A stretch of 64,000 bases of DNA from Gilliamella sp. Pra-s52 (GTDB lineage: Bacteria; Pseudomonadota; Gammaproteobacteria; Enterobacterales; Orbaceae), in assembly GCF_009795805.1 (NCBI RefSeq), contig NZ_WTEY01000009.1:1-64000 (forward strand), written 5' to 3'. Positions within the stretch are counted from its first letter, which is position 1, and every line of letters begins with the position of its first letter. A program made the position numbers and the translations under genes. A model generated the notes under the pieces. It was not told the origin of the DNA. It did not search any database and saw nothing but the letters and a program-made list of their open reading frames with translations. Shown piece by piece: positions 48,653 to 57,642 of this stretch.

Positions 48653-48675
48653 TTAAGGAGCTATTCGCTCCTTAA
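48653..48675 (-). terminator. Hairpin between bamC and purC
   Basis: TTAAGGAGC / GCTCCTTAA forms a 9-bp stem with a 5-base loop, followed on the minus strand by AATTATTTATT. It probably ends or attenuates the bamC transcript. Confidence 0.65.
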
Positions 48676-48690
48676 ATTCCAAATCTATTT

Positions 48691-49455
48691 TTAATCTGCA
48701 CCACTCACTGCAGTTGCTGGTTTTTTACTTTCAGACTTGTCCTTTTCTTCATCACTTTTATCTTGTGATTTTGGTGGCACAACACGCATAGAATCAGGTG
48801 CTACATCGTCCATAATGTCATTAAATAAACCGACAACATAACGTTGTACTTCAATCGGTTGTGAAGTTAAATCATCAGCACCACGAGTTAAAGAAGTGAG
48901 CAAAATGGTGATAGTTTCAGTATCCCCTAGCAATTGACGCTTAATTGAATAAGAAGCTTCAACCGCTTGCTCTTCATCCGCACGAACTATAAAACTTTTA
49001 CCAGTTTGAATAGAATTACTGTCTTGGCTAGCAATAGAAATATTTCTTTTGCTTAAGCTATTAGGAATACGTTCCCACACTTGACTACTTAATGGTGAAT
49101 TAAAGGTAACCGTACCACGGTTGTAAATCGCAAACGCATCGGGTATAGTCAAGATTGGTAAACTTGGCGGTCTAATATCAAGCTTTTTACCTAAAGCACC
49201 TTTATACTCGGTTTTATCAATATAAAAATCACCGTTTTCAATAGGTACTAAAAAGCCTTCAGGAATAATTAGTGATTTTAAAGAAGGCGACTGAAGATAA
49301 TCCTCATTACCATCGACTTCACGCTTAAAATTCTGATCATTACCACAACCAGCAAGAAATAAAGATGCTACAATAGTTAAAATTGCTACTTTTTTAACCC
49401 CATTGTTTTTAAATAAAGTTCTGCTTAATATTTTATTTAATGAATTATTTAACAT
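48691..49455 (-). CDS. bamC: Outer-membrane assembly lipoprotein BamC, short form
   Basis: A lipoprotein signal ends in LFLAGCGN with the acylated cysteine at about residue 37. The N-terminal unstructured BamD-binding region is conserved (FKREVDGNEDYLQ, GKKLDIRPPSLPI). One helix-grip domain follows (VWERIPNSLSKRNISI, TITILLTSLTRG). The chain then ends in a charged tail (SQDKSDEEKDKSESKKPAT). E. coli BamC has 344 residues and two helix-grip domains; this one has 254 and appears to have only one. It lies between dapA and purC as in E. coli. Confidence 0.9.
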   Translation of the reverse strand: MLNNSLNKILSRTLFKNNGVKKVAILTIVASLFLAGCGNDQNFKREVDGNEDYLQSPSLKSLIIPEGFLVPIENGDFYIDKTEYKGALGKKLDIRPPSLPILTIPDAFAIYNRGTVTFNSPLSSQVWERIPNSLSKRNISIASQDSNSIQTGKSFIVRADEEQAVEASYSIKRQLLGDTETITILLTSLTRGADDLTSQPIEVQRYVVGLFNDIMDDVAPDSMRVVPPKSQDKSDEEKDKSESKKPATAVSGAD

Positions 49456-49489
49456 AAATATCTGCTTTTTAATTAAAGGTTATACAAAA

Positions 49490-50368
49490 CTACAGTAGAT
49501 TTGCCTCTTTTAATGCTTGCTCAACCACAGGAATTGATGATTGCGTTAACGCTACCAAAGGCAATCGAATTGTTGCGCTTTGCATTAAACCTAATCTTGC
49601 ACAAGCCCATTTGGCTGGCGTAGGGTTGGGTTCAATAAATAAATGGCGATGTAACGCCATTAAAGTATCGTTTAAAGTACGGGCTTCTTGAATTTGGTTA
49701 TTAGCCGCAAGTTCACATACTGTTGCAACAGCTTTGGCAGCCACGTTAGCAGTGACCGAAATCACCCCGTCACCACCTAAAATCATAAAGTCTAAAAATG
49801 TCGAATCATCGCCACTTAATAATTTAAAATCAGGACCAACTAATTTACGCGTTGGATAAACTCTTGAAAGGTCACCGGTTGCGTCTTTCAATGCAACAAT
49901 ATTTTTAATTTTAGCTAAACGCCCAACGGTTTCAGGTTTAATATCACTACTCGTACGCCCTGGCACATTATATAAAATTTGTGGCAACGCTGTGCTTTCA
50001 GCAATGGCTTTAAAGTGTTGATACATACCTTCTTGTGTTGGTTTGTTATAATAAGGCGCAACGGTTAAACAACCAACAACACCGATATCTTCAACCCGAC
50101 GAGTCAACTCAATGGCCTCTTTCGTTGCGTTTGAACCTGTGCCTGCAATAATGGCAATGCGACCATCGGCATAATCGATAGTTCGTTTAATCACATCGAC
50201 ATGCTCATGATGATCAAGCGTTGCCGATTCGCCTGTCGTACCGACCGAAACAATGCCTGATGTTCCATTAGCAATATGATATTCGACCAATTTTTTTAAG
50301 CTTACGTGGTCTACGTTTCCTTTCGTATCCATAGGGGTAACTAGTGCGACCAGACTTCCTGTAAACAT
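49490..50368 (-). CDS. dapA: 4-hydroxy-tetrahydrodipicolinate synthase
   Basis: This 292-residue aldolase condenses pyruvate with aspartate semialdehyde in lysine/DAP synthesis. The Schiff-base lysine is in [12 protein letters not shown], the catalytic tyrosine in [11 protein letters not shown], and [12 protein letters not shown] is conserved. The ATG at 50368 has GAGAGGT upstream and gives the usual [13 protein letters not shown] start. An ATG 36 bases further upstream is less likely. The dapA-bamC-purC order is conserved. Confidence 0.97.
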   Translation of the reverse strand: MFTGSLVALVTPMDTKGNVDHVSLKKLVEYHIANGTSGIVSVGTTGESATLDHHEHVDVIKRTIDYADGRIAIIAGTGSNATKEAIELTRRVEDIGVVGCLTVAPYYNKPTQEGMYQHFKAIAESTALPQILYNVPGRTSSDIKPETVGRLAKIKNIVALKDATGDLSRVYPTRKLVGPDFKLLSGDDSTFLDFMILGGDGVISVTANVAAKAVATVCELAANNQIQEARTLNDTLMALHRHLFIEPNPTPAKWACARLGLMQSATIRLPLVALTQSSIPVVEQALKEANLL

Positions 50369-50465
50369 AAAATGACCTCTCATATTTATTGGTTTATAAC
50401 ACAACGTGAAGAATAAAAAATCTGCGGATAAGTATGCGATATTTCTTAATTAAATTCAACTTTTG

Positions 50466-51224
50466 TTATGCTGGATTATCAATATCAACAAAAATAACAT
50501 CAACACCATAACGGCTTGCTAACCATTTTCCTAGATTTTCAATGCCATAACGCTCGGTGGCATGATGCCCAGCGGCATAAAAGTTAACACCATATTCACG
50601 CGCAATGTGAATAGTGCGTTCTGACACTTCGCCAGTAAAAAAAGCATCCACTTCCATTTGTGCTGCTTGCTCAATATAGTCTTGCCCACCACCACTGCAC
50701 CAAGCAATACGCTTAATCATTTGCGGTGCATTATCACCACAAAATAACACTTGTCGCTGGTTATGATGTAACACTTGTTCAAGTTGATGTTTAAATTGCA
50801 ATGTCGTCAATGGGCTATTTAGCACACCTGTAAAAAGTAGATCAGTGATATCATCACGCTTATCAACCGTAATCCCGAGCAAATTAGCTAACGCCACATT
50901 ATTACCCAACGAAGGGTGACCATCTAACGGCAAGTGATAGCCATACAAATTAATATCATTTGTTAACAACGTCTTAATACGCTGATACTTAATACCAGTA
51001 ATAGTTTGCACTTCGTTTTTCCAAAAATAACCATGATGCACCAACACCGCATCGGCCTGTAATTCAACTGCTTTATCTAACAATAACTGACAAGCTGTAA
51101 CGCCTGTTACAACTTTATTAACTTGTCTTCGCCCTTGTACTTGCAGCCCATTTGGTGCATAGTCCCGATAGCGAGTAATTTGTAGTTCATCATTAATAAT
51201 CTTTTCTAATTCAAAATGGTGCAT
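50466..51224 (-). CDS. ybgI: Nif3/YbgI-family metal-binding protein
   Basis: This 252-residue NIF3-type protein is a toroidal di-metal protein of uncertain enzymatic role. It starts with DYAPNGLQVQGRRQVNKVVTG. Metal ligands are in VLVHHGYFW, and HLPLDGHPSLGNNVALANLLG and FYAAGHHATERYG are conserved. It is a lone gene between dapA and rnt. Confidence 0.93.
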   Translation of the reverse strand: MHHFELEKIINDELQITRYRDYAPNGLQVQGRRQVNKVVTGVTACQLLLDKAVELQADAVLVHHGYFWKNEVQTITGIKYQRIKTLLTNDINLYGYHLPLDGHPSLGNNVALANLLGITVDKRDDITDLLFTGVLNSPLTTLQFKHQLEQVLHHNQRQVLFCGDNAPQMIKRIAWCSGGGQDYIEQAAQMEVDAFFTGEVSERTIHIAREYGVNFYAAGHHATERYGIENLGKWLASRYGVDVIFVDIDNPA

Positions 51225-51424
51225 TGCTTGCTCGGTTTTAAAATGATTTTATAAGGAATGATTATAATCACTTTAAATAACAAACGCATCTACTCGTTTG
51301 CCTTAATGTAATTTGCGTAATATTTATCATAAAAAATTAACAACAAACGATTAGCTCCAGTGCTAGGCGAACCGTTTAAAAACTGGCATAATAGCCCTTT
51401 TTTGACGAATTAAGATAAATTATT

Positions 51425-52108
51425 GTGCCAAACGCCAAATTATGTGAACGCTTTCGGGGGTTTTATCCCGTTGTCATTGATATCGAAACCTCGGGGTTCG
51501 ATCCCAAACTCAATGCCATATTAGAAATCGCCGCCATCACCTTAAAAATGACACCAGACGGCTGGCTAGAACCAGATCAATCGCTACAATTTAATGTCAA
51601 CCCATTTGACGGCGCCATTTTAGAGCCTGCTGCACTTGCCTTTAACGGCATCGACCCCAGCAACCCATTACGAGCCGCAGTGGACGAAAGACAAGCCCTA
51701 GATGAAATATTTAAAATGATCAGAACAGGCATAAAAGACAGCGGTTGCACGCGCGCAGTTATTGTGGCGCATAATGCGCACTTTGATCACAGTTTTTTAA
51801 TGGCAGCAGCAGAACGTTCAGAAATAAAACGCAACCCATTCCACCCATTTGCTACCTTTGACACCGCATCACTCAGTGGCTTAATGTTTGGACAAACAGT
51901 GCTTGCCAAAGCTTGCCAAATGGCGCAAATCACCTTTGATCACAAACAAGCTCACAGTGCGCTATACGACACCCAAAAAACCGCCATACTCTTTTGTAAA
52001 ATTGTTAATCGACTAAAATCGCTTGGTGGATGGCCTTTGGTTGCTATAGAAATTGATGAGGATTTAGAGACAAAGTCAGATAATACTCAACAAATTGAAG
52101 AACAATAA
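51425..52108 (+). CDS. rnt: Ribonuclease T
   Basis: This 227-residue DEDD 3'-5' exoribonuclease trims tRNA, 5S and 23S rRNA ends. Motifs are [23 protein letters not shown] and [30 protein letters not shown] matches the family start. Translation begins with GTG at 51425. It faces grxD, the usual gammaproteobacterial neighbour, with a terminator between. Confidence 0.97.
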   Translation: MPNAKLCERFRGFYPVVIDIETSGFDPKLNAILEIAAITLKMTPDGWLEPDQSLQFNVNPFDGAILEPAALAFNGIDPSNPLRAAVDERQALDEIFKMIRTGIKDSGCTRAVIVAHNAHFDHSFLMAAAERSEIKRNPFHPFATFDTASLSGLMFGQTVLAKACQMAQITFDHKQAHSALYDTQKTAILFCKIVNRLKSLGGWPLVAIEIDEDLETKSDNTQQIEEQ

Positions 52109-52130
52109 AATAAATTACAATAACAAACAA

Positions 52131-52157
52131 AAAAGCGCGCTCAACTGGCGCGCTTGA
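52131..52157 (-). terminator. Terminator between rnt and grxD
   Basis: The stem AAGCGCGC / GCGCGCTT is followed on the minus strand by TTTTTTGTTT. It mainly serves grxD and probably also rnt. Confidence 0.88.
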
Positions 52158-52168
52158 TTGATTGGACA

Positions 52169-52507
52169 TTAAGACTTGTGCTTTTCAGCCGTTTGCTTAA
52201 TGAGCGTTTGCAGTTCGCCAGTTTGGAACATTTCTAACATAATATCACAGCCTCCCACAAGCTCGCCTTCAACCCACAATTGTGGGAATGTAGGCCAATC
52301 AGCAAATTTGGGTAATTCGGCACGAATATCAGGGTTTTGCAAAATATCAACATAAGCAAACGCTTCACCACATTGCGACAAAACCTGCACTGCCTGAGCC
52401 GAAAAGCCACAACTTGGCAATTTTGGCGAACCTTTCATATATAAAATAATTGGGTTATCGGCAATTTGTTTTTTGATTTTGTCGAGTGTTGTCATTTCAG
52501 TTGTCAT
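52169..52507 (-). CDS. grxD: Monothiol glutaredoxin Grx4
   Basis: This 112-residue monothiol glutaredoxin binds and delivers iron-sulfur clusters. The active site is CGFS (C33-S36) in KLPSCGFSAQAV. WPTFPQLWVEGELVGGCDI is conserved. AAGGA precedes the first ATG. The length matches E. coli (115). Confidence 0.96.
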   Translation of the reverse strand: MTTEMTTLDKIKKQIADNPIILYMKGSPKLPSCGFSAQAVQVLSQCGEAFAYVDILQNPDIRAELPKFADWPTFPQLWVEGELVGGCDIMLEMFQTGELQTLIKQTAEKHKS

Positions 52508-52830
52508 GCGATTTCCTTGGTAATTTAGCGTAATAACGCTAGTTATTTTAACGTAGAATTAGGGTTGTGACTAATGCTATCTTGAATCATAGCCGCTTAG
52601 TGGAGGTTTTTAGAGCAGATTATTGGGGGGATTTTAGTGTTAAAAATCACCAACAAAAACTTAAATAAAATCAATACCTTTCCTGACCTTTTTTTTGTAA
52701 AAAATAATACCTTTTTTGGCAGTGAATAGAATGGATTAGGTGCGGTGGCTTGGGATGTTTGGACTTTGGGGGTTCAAAATAGCCAATTATTTTTTGAGAT
52801 TATTTTTTATAATTAACTGATTTATTTTAT
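52508..52830. other. Intergenic region ahead of the CRISPR array
   Basis: About 320 bases hold no supported gene. They contain the second copy of the 33-base repeat (52655-52687). The region leads into the degenerate distal repeat of the array. Confidence 0.6.
52655..52687. repeat. Dispersed 33-base intergenic repeat, copy 2
   Basis: This stretch is identical to 42489-42521, over 10 kb away. Both copies are in non-coding DNA. Flanks differ apart from general AT richness. Confidence 0.8.
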
Positions 52831-53158
52831 TTTTTATTACCACCACACGGCGTTAAAGGTGTTATTTGTCGGTTAAACTTAGCTTGCCTATTTCTAAACC
52901 ACCTACACGGCGTTAAAGTCAAAAAAAACCTGCTCGGTCAAATTGACCGATTTCTAAACCACCTACACGGCGTTAAAGTTGTCACTCCACGCCTTAGTTG
53001 CAGGAGTGTATTTCTAAACCACCTACACGGCGTTAAAGAAGCAGCCTTAACGTCAATCGATGTACCAAGCTTTCTAAACCACCTACACGGCGTTAAAGTG
53101 GCGGAACAAAACAGAGTTTATATGAAAAGCTTTCTAAACCACCTACACGGCGTTAAAG
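52831..53158 (-). CRISPR. Type I-F-like CRISPR array, 6 repeats and 5 spacers
   Basis: Five identical 28-base repeats begin TTTCTAAACC and end CGTTAAAG (52891, 52951, 53011, 53071, 53131). One degenerate repeat is at 52831-52858. All spacers are exactly 32 bases. The reverse complement, ending GGTTTAGAAA, matches the I-F layout ending CTTAGAAA, so transcription is on the minus strand. The degenerate repeat, changed at its 5' plus-strand end, then lies at the leader-distal end, as expected. No cas gene is in the window. Confidence 0.95.
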
Positions 53159-53354
53159 TAGAACTTAAGATTCGATAAATCTTGCTATACAAAGATAAAC
53201 AACAATTTTGGCTTTGAAAACCCTTTTTTTAAACTATTTTTTAATAGATTGATTTTATTTAATTTTAAATTAAAGTAAAAAAAAGGGTTTGTAGGGTTCT
53301 GTATTCAAAAAAATGCCTAAAAAACTTTTGAAGGCAGACAATAGTTTTTTTGTT
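53159..53354 (-). promoter_or_regulatory. Probable CRISPR leader
   Basis: About 195 very AT-rich bases lie at the transcription-start side of the array, between its first repeat and yhbP. Runs of A and T (for example GGGTTTT near 53220 and its complement AAAAGGG near 53280) fit a leader. The promoter was not pinpointed. Confidence 0.5.
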
Positions 53355-53792
53355 TTATATGTCTTGTTGTTTTACCCAATGCGTTTTATTAGCAAATCCT
53401 AATAAGTTGTTGGTCATTTTTATGCTTTGTAGTTCTAATTCCCAAATTGGTGCTTTGATAACCCTTGCAAAAGGAAACGCTCGATAATATTGTCCATAGG
53501 CTTGCTTGGCTTGTTCATTTTGTAATTGAGTTGCTTTAGCTTGAAATTGGATGCCTTGGATTTGTGCAATAGTTTTGGGGGTAACGCTAATGGTTCCTGC
53601 CACTTGGGGTTGTATTAGCATAGCTTTAGCGTGTTGGGTTTTTAGTTCAGAAAGGAAATATAAATGCATTGGCTGTTCATCAAATACATAAAAAGTATTA
53701 CATGCCCATGGTGTGTTGTCGGGCAAAATAACGCTGAGTGTTAGCACATGATGCTTTTTGATAAACTTAATAATTTTAGGATCGACTTGCAT
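53355..53792 (-). CDS. yhbP: YhbP-like UPF0306 protein
   Basis: This 145-residue flavin-reductase-fold protein of the YhbP family (pyridoxamine-oxidase-like) has LTLSVILPDNTPWACNTFYVFDE near the start and LYFLSELKTQHAKAM. Its role is unknown. It lies 18 bases after ubiX in the same direction and is probably co-transcribed with it. Confidence 0.88.
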   Translation of the reverse strand: MQVDPKIIKFIKKHHVLTLSVILPDNTPWACNTFYVFDEQPMHLYFLSELKTQHAKAMLIQPQVAGTISVTPKTIAQIQGIQFQAKATQLQNEQAKQAYGQYYRAFPFARVIKAPIWELELQSIKMTNNLLGFANKTHWVKQQDI

Positions 53793-53810
53793 AGGTTAAA
53801 TTTGTGTTAG

Positions 53811-54404
53811 TCATTCGGGTTTGTGATTTAGGTGCAGGTCTTCGCCCCAGCGTGGTAGTGTTGGAATATCAAGACCAAATAAGTCAAGGGCTCGAGCTAC
53901 GCTGTGGGTAATGATGTCATCAATACTATTAATATGCTGATATAGCGCAGGCACGGGTGGGCAAATAACACCGCCCATAAGGGTGACTGCTTCCATATTT
54001 TTTAGGTGTGCTAGATTTAATGGCGATTCGCGCACCATTAGCACTAAACGACGACGCTCTTTTAATACAACATCGGCAGCACGGGTAAGTAAATTATCAG
54101 ATAGCCCTTGCGCTATGGCGGCGAGCGTGCGCATTGAGCAAGGAGCGATCAGCATACCTATGGTTTTAAATGAGCCACTTGCAATGGCGGCACCAATGTT
54201 GTTAACAGAGTATACTTTGTCTGCCATTGATTCTATTTGAGCTAAACTTATGTCTGGTACTTCGTGAATACGTGTGATGTGCGCCGCTTTTGAGATCACT
54301 AAATGAGTTTGGATATTGAGTGGCTTTAAAAGCGTCAGGGCCTTTATTCCATAAACAAACCCTGTTGCGCCACTAATACCAATCACTATCCGTTGTTGTG
54401 TCAT
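53811..54404 (-). CDS. ubiX: Flavin prenyltransferase UbiX
   Basis: This 197-residue flavoprotein makes prenylated FMN for the UbiD decarboxylase of ubiquinone synthesis. It starts [41 protein letters not shown] and [15 protein letters not shown] are conserved. No ubiD is in the window. It forms a pair with yhbP. Confidence 0.96.
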   Translation of the reverse strand: MTQQRIVIGISGATGFVYGIKALTLLKPLNIQTHLVISKAAHITRIHEVPDISLAQIESMADKVYSVNNIGAAIASGSFKTIGMLIAPCSMRTLAAIAQGLSDNLLTRAADVVLKERRRLVLMVRESPLNLAHLKNMEAVTLMGGVICPPVPALYQHINSIDDIITHSVARALDLFGLDIPTLPRWGEDLHLNHKPE

Positions 54405-54640
54405 GTTGGTCTCATTATTAATATAGAATTGTAATAAATATCGTTAATCGCTATCTTAATTAGTTAATAAATCAAATGATACTTTAAAAAATAAGTGATA
54501 CGAAAGCTAGTTATGAAATGAATGACTATACCTATATATTAATAGTGAATCAAGTAGTATCTGGTTACTAGCTAAGTTATTACACTATCAATACGTCAAT
54601 TAGGGAGGGGGAAAACTAGTTCGTTTATTAGATTGTTTTT

Positions 54641-54669
54641 ATGGCTACCACTATGAGATTAGTAGCCAT
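54641..54669. terminator. Hairpin downstream of the DUF4432 gene
   Basis: ATGGCTAC / GTAGCCAT forms an 8-bp stem 10 bases after the DUF4432 stop. The T-tract is on the plus-strand side, so termination on the minus strand is not certain. Confidence 0.4.
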
Positions 54670-54679
54670 TTTTAATGAT

Positions 54680-55888
54680 TTATTCTTTAGCCATTGGTTC
54701 ATTAATAACTTTGGTTTCTTGATCTCTTTGAATAGCTTTAATCTTTTCTGAGTATTTTGTAACAGCATCTTTATTAGATAATAAGCTATAAGTTAGCGTA
54801 AACTCTGTGCTTTGTCCTGGCTCTAACTGACGCACGCGTTTTTGCTCACGTTCGATAGTTATTGGATAAGCAAAACTAGTACCTGGCTCTAAACCGGTGA
54901 CATAGCCTTGTTTTAAAGTATCGGTATTTTTCCACAATGAAAGAACAGGAAGCTGATTGATGTTAAAAGCAATACCTGCTGCTTTATCACCAGCTTTATT
55001 AGTTACCATTACCTGTGTTTGTCCATTGGTATCGGCAAAAGGATACACATTAAATACCATTTCATCAAAGCCTTTAGTTGGGCCTAAATAAGTTTGCCAT
55101 GTATTAAGTCCACCTTTTGCATAATCGTTAAATGGTGAAATTTCTTTAACAGGTGCTACAAATTTAGCTCCTTCTTCAAGAATTGGTGTACCAAAGTTGC
55201 TATGATAGATGATTTGATAATCACGAGTATAATCACCTTTATTAGTGACTACATCATGAACAGTAAATTCTTTACTTCCTGGTACATAACTAAGAGATAC
55301 CCAAGTTTCTAGATTACTTTTTTTAAAAGTATTTTCTTTGATTAGACCTTTGACAGTAATGGTATGCGGTAATTTATCACTAATATCAACGATTAATTTA
55401 GATACAGGAGTATTTTGAGCTCGACCATGAAGCGTGTACATCATTCCATCAGCTCGTGCCGCATGACCTGTCCATTCAAAACCACAACGAACCATCATTT
55501 CGTTAAAACCATCTAACCAACCTATTCCTCCACGACTTTCTAAATTAATATATTTAGGATTGACGACTTCATCTACTGGCGAGTCCCAACCCATACGTAC
55601 ACCATCACCAACAACAGATAAAATACCTAAACCTCTAGTAGGAATTAATTTAATAGTAAAATTACCGCTAGAAATAGTAAGAAGTTCTGTACCATCTTGT
55701 TTTCCACCTTTTAGCACGGTATTTTGAATAGTAAATTTATTACCATTTACCCCTAAGCTTTGATTGGAAATTGACCAGTTACCTTTAGCAATATTCTTTT
55801 CGTTATCTGTTAATACAAATTCTTTAGCATTGGTGTTATAACTAATCAAACTAAGTACTACAGCTAATGAAATAGTTTTGATTTTCAT
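54680..55888 (-). CDS. Exported DUF4432 aldose-epimerase-like protein
   Basis: This 402-residue protein has a Sec signal peptide (KTISLAVVLSLISYNTNA) and a galactose-mutarotase-like DUF4432 domain. Landmarks are IPTRGLGILSVVGDGVRMGW, ESRGGIGWLDGFNEMMVRCG, HGRAQNTPVS and YHSNFGTPILEEGAKFVAP. It probably binds or isomerises a sugar in the periplasm. The ATG at 55888 has GAGGG upstream; an ATG 12 bases earlier overlaps that site. No sugar transporter or regulator is adjacent, so the substrate is unknown. Confidence 0.85.
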   Translation of the reverse strand: MKIKTISLAVVLSLISYNTNAKEFVLTDNEKNIAKGNWSISNQSLGVNGNKFTIQNTVLKGGKQDGTELLTISSGNFTIKLIPTRGLGILSVVGDGVRMGWDSPVDEVVNPKYINLESRGGIGWLDGFNEMMVRCGFEWTGHAARADGMMYTLHGRAQNTPVSKLIVDISDKLPHTITVKGLIKENTFKKSNLETWVSLSYVPGSKEFTVHDVVTNKGDYTRDYQIIYHSNFGTPILEEGAKFVAPVKEISPFNDYAKGGLNTWQTYLGPTKGFDEMVFNVYPFADTNGQTQVMVTNKAGDKAAGIAFNINQLPVLSLWKNTDTLKQGYVTGLEPGTSFAYPITIEREQKRVRQLEPGQSTEFTLTYSLLSNKDAVTKYSEKIKAIQRDQETKVINEPMAKE

Positions 55889-56047
55889 AATTTCCCTCAT
55901 CTCTCATAGTTAATAAAATAGTACTGAATCGTTTCAGTAAATATGGCATAAAATAACAAGAATGAACAAAAGGAAAATCATAAAAATGAGAAGTTATTCA
56001 CACTTTTTCAACATCAACTAATTGGACATTATAAAAATATATCATTT

Positions 56048-56074
56048 CTTCGAATCAGTGTGAAATATTCGAAG
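56048..56074 (-). terminator. Possible terminator after tdk
   Basis: CTTCGAAT / ATTCGAAG forms an 8-bp stem just after the tdk stop. The following minus-strand sequence is A/T-rich without a clean T-run. Confidence 0.4.
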
Positions 56075-56075
56075 G

Positions 56076-56654
56076 TCAGTTCTTAGGCCTTATTTGCCCT
56101 GCTTTCCAGTGTTTTCGACATACTGAGTGGTATTCACTGTCACCTAGATGGATAGAGTTACCAAATTTTACAATTTTTCCGTCTTGTCCTTCTAGTAAGA
56201 TCATGGTAGCTTTTTTGCCACACCAACAGACGGTTTTTAGCTCTCTAAAATTGTCGGCAATTTCGAGCAGTGTTTTGGATCCTTCAAATAGATGCCCCAT
56301 ATAGTCGGTTTTGATACCAAAAAACATAATAGGCACGCCTTTTTCATCACAAACATCGGATAGTTTCCAGATAGTGTTACGAGATAAGAATTGACTTTCG
56401 TCAATAAGTATACAAGCGTAGTTACTTTGTTTGATGTGCTCAATGATGCCATCAACCGTTGTGTCGTCAAGCTGTAGCGCCTTTTTGCGTAGCCCCAAGC
56501 GCGAGACAATTTCAACCGCCGAATCACGCGTATCAACTGACGATTTAAGCAGTAACGTTTGCATGTTGTTACTTAGGTAGTTGTGGTCAATTTGTAGTAG
56601 TTCGGTGGATTTACCGGCATTCATTACGCCATATATGTAATAGATCTTAGACAA
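56076..56654 (-). CDS. tdk: Thymidine kinase
   Basis: This 192-residue type II thymidine kinase salvages thymidine. The P-loop is GVMNAGKSTELL, the Walker B-like motif is CILIDESQFLS, and zinc cysteines lie in TVCWCGKKAT and VCRKHW. The start is a TTG at 56654 with GAGAG upstream, giving MSKIYYIYGVMNAGKST as in homologues. E. coli Tdk has 205 residues. Confidence 0.95.
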   Translation of the reverse strand: MSKIYYIYGVMNAGKSTELLQIDHNYLSNNMQTLLLKSSVDTRDSAVEIVSRLGLRKKALQLDDTTVDGIIEHIKQSNYACILIDESQFLSRNTIWKLSDVCDEKGVPIMFFGIKTDYMGHLFEGSKTLLEIADNFRELKTVCWCGKKATMILLEGQDGKIVKFGNSIHLGDSEYHSVCRKHWKAGQIRPKN

Positions 56655-56723
56655 AATAACGCTCTCAAAATTAAAATAAATAAAACATAAAAATCAGTGA
56701 ATAACAGCTATTATGCAGATAAT

Positions 56724-56754
56724 AAAAAAGGTAAGTTAAACAACCTACCTTTTT
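56724..56754 (-). terminator. Terminator after gpmA
   Basis: AAAAAAGGTA / TACCTTTTT forms a stem between gpmA and tdk. On the minus strand it ends in a T-run. Confidence 0.8.
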
Positions 56755-56771
56755 GTTTGTTTAAGGAATAA

Positions 56772-57524
56772 TTATTTTGCTTTACCTTGGTTTGCAACTG
56801 CTGCTTGTTTTGCTGCAATTTCATCTGCGTTGCCTAGGTAATAGTGTTTGATGACTTTCATATTGTCGTCAAATTCATACACTAATGGTACACCTGTTGG
56901 GATGTTAAGTTCGATGATGTCGTCATCGCTAATGTTGTCTAGGTGTTTTACTAACGCACGAAGTGAGTTACCATGCGCGGCAATAATAACACGTTCACCT
57001 TTAGCTACACGTGGTGCGATGGTTGATTCCCAGTAAGGTAATACTCGTTTGATCGTTAATGCTAAGCTTTCAGTTAATGGTAGTTCTGATTCAGGTAATT
57101 TGCTGTAACGTGAATCGTGACCAGGGAAGCGTTCATCTGATTTTTCAAGCGCTGGAGGCGTAATTGCAAAGCCGCGACGCCATAATTTTACTTGGTCATC
57201 ACCATATTTTGCCGCTGTTTCAGCTTTGTTTAAGCCTTGTAATGCACCATAGTGACGTTCGTTTAATTTCCAGCTTTTTTCAACCGGTAACCATGCTTGG
57301 TCGACTTCGTCTAAAACGTGCCATAATGTGTGAATTGCGCGTTTTAATACTGATGTGTAGGCATAATCAAATTCAAAACCTTCTTGTTTAAGTAATTTAC
57401 CTGCTTCAGCGGCTTCTTGGTTGCCTTTGTCAGATAAATCAACATCAGTCCAACCGCAAAAACGGTTTTCTTGGTTCCAAACACTTTCGCCATGTCGAAT
57501 AAGCACTAGTTTTTTTACTGCCAT
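56772..57524 (-). CDS. gpmA: 2,3-bisphosphoglycerate-dependent phosphoglycerate mutase
   Basis: This 250-residue glycolytic enzyme interconverts 3- and 2-phosphoglycerate. The phospho-histidine is H11 in [20 protein letters not shown]. The second histidine is in [16 protein letters not shown], and [14 protein letters not shown] is conserved. GGAGT lies upstream of the ATG. The length matches E. coli (250). It is transcribed alone. Confidence 0.97.
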   Translation of the reverse strand: MAVKKLVLIRHGESVWNQENRFCGWTDVDLSDKGNQEAAEAGKLLKQEGFEFDYAYTSVLKRAIHTLWHVLDEVDQAWLPVEKSWKLNERHYGALQGLNKAETAAKYGDDQVKLWRRGFAITPPALEKSDERFPGHDSRYSKLPESELPLTESLALTIKRVLPYWESTIAPRVAKGERVIIAAHGNSLRALVKHLDNISDDDIIELNIPTGVPLVYEFDDNMKVIKHYYLGNADEIAAKQAAVANQGKAK

Positions 57525-57642
57525 GAGTATAACTCCTTAGTTACGTAGATTAAATTTTTAGTATATTCTGTTTTATGGCTATGCTTAGTCCTTGCCTGCA
57601 CAGCCTTTGATTTTGCGGTTATTAATTAACGCAAAATGTTTA

